64,000 nt of DNA. Source: JACJXF01 sp038316435. Its GTDB lineage: Bacteria > Bacteroidota > Bacteroidia > Bacteroidales > GCA-2748055. The stretch covers positions 45,586 through 109,585 of the forward strand of contig JBBQAQ010000007.1 of the NCBI GenBank assembly GCA_038316435.1, written 5' to 3'. The translations under genes were made by a program, and so were the position numbers. Within the stretch, counting starts at the first letter, position 1. Each line of letters begins with the position of its first letter. Under the pieces are notes generated by a model. The model was not told the origin of the DNA and made no database searches. It saw only the letters and a list, made by a program, of their open reading frames with translations. Positions 63,199-64,000 of this stretch are shown piece after piece.

Positions 63199-63689
63199 TT
63201 ATTGGATTACCTTGGATTTGTTATGAACCATGGAGGTTTTATATCCGATACGCGGACGACTTTTCTGTTTTGTCTCTTGCTGCCTAGAGGCTTCAAATTG
63301 CTTCAGGTACTCAAATATGATCAGTATCTGGTCGGTATGTTCTGAAAGCATTCACTCTAATTCATCTTTCCAGACTTGAATATCCTGAAAATTACTTAGG
63401 ATTTTGCGCAACAAAAACAAATGTATGAATGATCATGATATTGATTTCAATTGCCTTTTTACTTTTTATAACGTTTGAAAGCATTGCAACCCCTGTTTCC
63501 GTAAAAGCATATGGAACAGAACCTCCAAGATAACTTTTAGATGGTATCACAAAATGCGATACCATCTGATTTACCTCATCTTCCCGATAGATCAAACATA
63601 AAATCGTCCGGAAACCTTTCAATATTTCTTCGAACTGCTTGTTTTAGTGCTCTTGTTTCTATTCCATAAAAACCAGCTAAATAGAAATC
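63199..63689 (-). pseudogene. ORF6N-domain protein, frameshifted and 5'-truncated
   Basis: Reading across frames: FYGIETRALKQAVRRNIERF, PDDFMFDLS, then VNQMVSHFVIPSKSYLGGSV, PYAFTETGVAMLSNVIKSKK and, in a third frame, EYLKQFEASRQQETKQKS. These match ORF6N (phage-type antirepressor-like) proteins. Frameshifts occur after DLSGR and after HTFVF. The N-terminal 20 or so residues are missing, cut where MITE copy 3 begins. Probably non-functional. Confidence 0.85.
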
Positions 63690-63695
63690 AAGAAT

Positions 63696-63793
63696 CAATG
63701 TCGTTGACTTAAGAAATTTTCCGATTTTAAAAAATGCCCCACTCCAACCTCCCGAGTTCGGGGTGGGGCTGATTTTTGAAGATTTCGGACACC
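63696..63793 (-). mobile_element. MITE copy 3, truncated and inverted
   Basis: Matches copies 1 and 2 on the opposite strand, from CAATGTCGTTGACTTAAG to CGGACACC. It lacks the outer 18-bp TIR on its right side and 8 bp of one stem arm. It joins the ORF6N remnant to a transposase fragment. The loop reads AGTT in the same strand as in copies 1/2 although the flanks are inverted. Confidence 0.88.
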
Positions 63794-64000
63794 ATAAACT
63801 GTTTTGTCTCCGATAGTTGCAACACCCGGAAAATAGCCTTTAGTATGTTTATAAGTACGCTTGGTATCGTATTTTTCGGTGGCAATTATCTGGTTATCGT
63901 AATCAAAATCATAATATGCATCTTTCTCCAATTGTTTAGTCAGTATTAATGATTTGATATTTAAATCATTAAGTCTTGAATTGATATTAAACTTGTAAGA
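63794..64000 (-). pseudogene. IS1380-family transposase fragment (continues past window)
   Basis: The open frame from the window edge reads SYKFNINSRLNDLNIKSLIL, then YYDFDYDNQIIATEKYDTKR, TYKHTKGYFPGVATIGDKTV and Y. These match IS1380-type transposases around the first catalytic region. Normal continuation after the VY is interrupted precisely by MITE sequence, so the gene is truncated here; the N-terminal portion lies beyond 64000. Confidence 0.85.

Overview
The window reads as chromosome of an AT-rich member of the Bacteroidota, probably an anaerobic or facultative Bacteroidales/Marinilabiliales-type bacterium. The evidence is a SusC/SusD pair, a PorD (type IX secretion) gene in a bamD-rpoZ-coaBC-porD-recN cluster, a FeoA-FeoB fusion, a long-form NusB, a DUF3276 protein, and Bacteroidota-type promoters (TTTG, 19-bp spacer, TAnnTTTG), two of which match at both elements. 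No rRNA, tRNA or CRISPR array was seen.

Layout. 1-9.1 kb: DUF1573 lipoprotein and nusB, DUF3276, ferrous iron uptake (feoAB plus a 45-residue Cys-rich partner), a C45-like hydrolase coupled to a cyclophilin, a membrane protein and an HMA-domain lipoprotein. 9.4-11.5 kb: carbamate kinase and ornithine carbamoyltransferase. 11.9-18 kb: lipoprotein, FtsK, LolA-like protein and a PgpH-type HD phosphodiesterase. 18-21 kb: two Tat-exported sugar-type enzymes and an NlpC/P60 peptidase. 21-24 kb: cysD and cysN with a GxxExxY gene lodged between them. 24-30 kb: a SusC/SusD/lipoprotein locus. 30-37 kb: nitrogen genes (FTCD, PII, AmtB, imidazolonepropionase, DUF819). 37-39.3 kb: uncharacterised envelope proteins. 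39.5-48.5 kb: fabI, recN, porD, a frameshifted coaBC, rpoZ, bamD, an alpha-oxoamine synthase and trxB. 48.5-50.9 kb: gene remnants (ParB-like, dead hicA with intact hicB) and an orphan ATPase. 51-53.5 kb: a Pif1/RecD-like helicase. 53.8-63.1 kb: a seven-gene operon for a complex-I/group-4-hydrogenase-like membrane complex. 63.2-64 kb: an ORF6N pseudogene, a truncated MITE and an IS1380-family transposase fragment.

The most notable content is threefold. First, the 53.8-63.1 kb operon has the architecture of an energy-converting hydrogenase-related (Ehr) complex, but the large subunit lacks the NiFe cysteines and the small subunit has also lost three of the four cysteines that normally hold the proximal Fe-S cluster. 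Second, a 124-bp MITE has 18-bp terminal inverted repeats; both complete copies are bounded by perfect 10-bp target duplications, and they differ by a compensatory base pair in an 18-bp hairpin. Third, a separate family of about 100 bp has four copies, all lying between convergent genes. Together these two families fill every convergent gap longer than 100 bp in the window.
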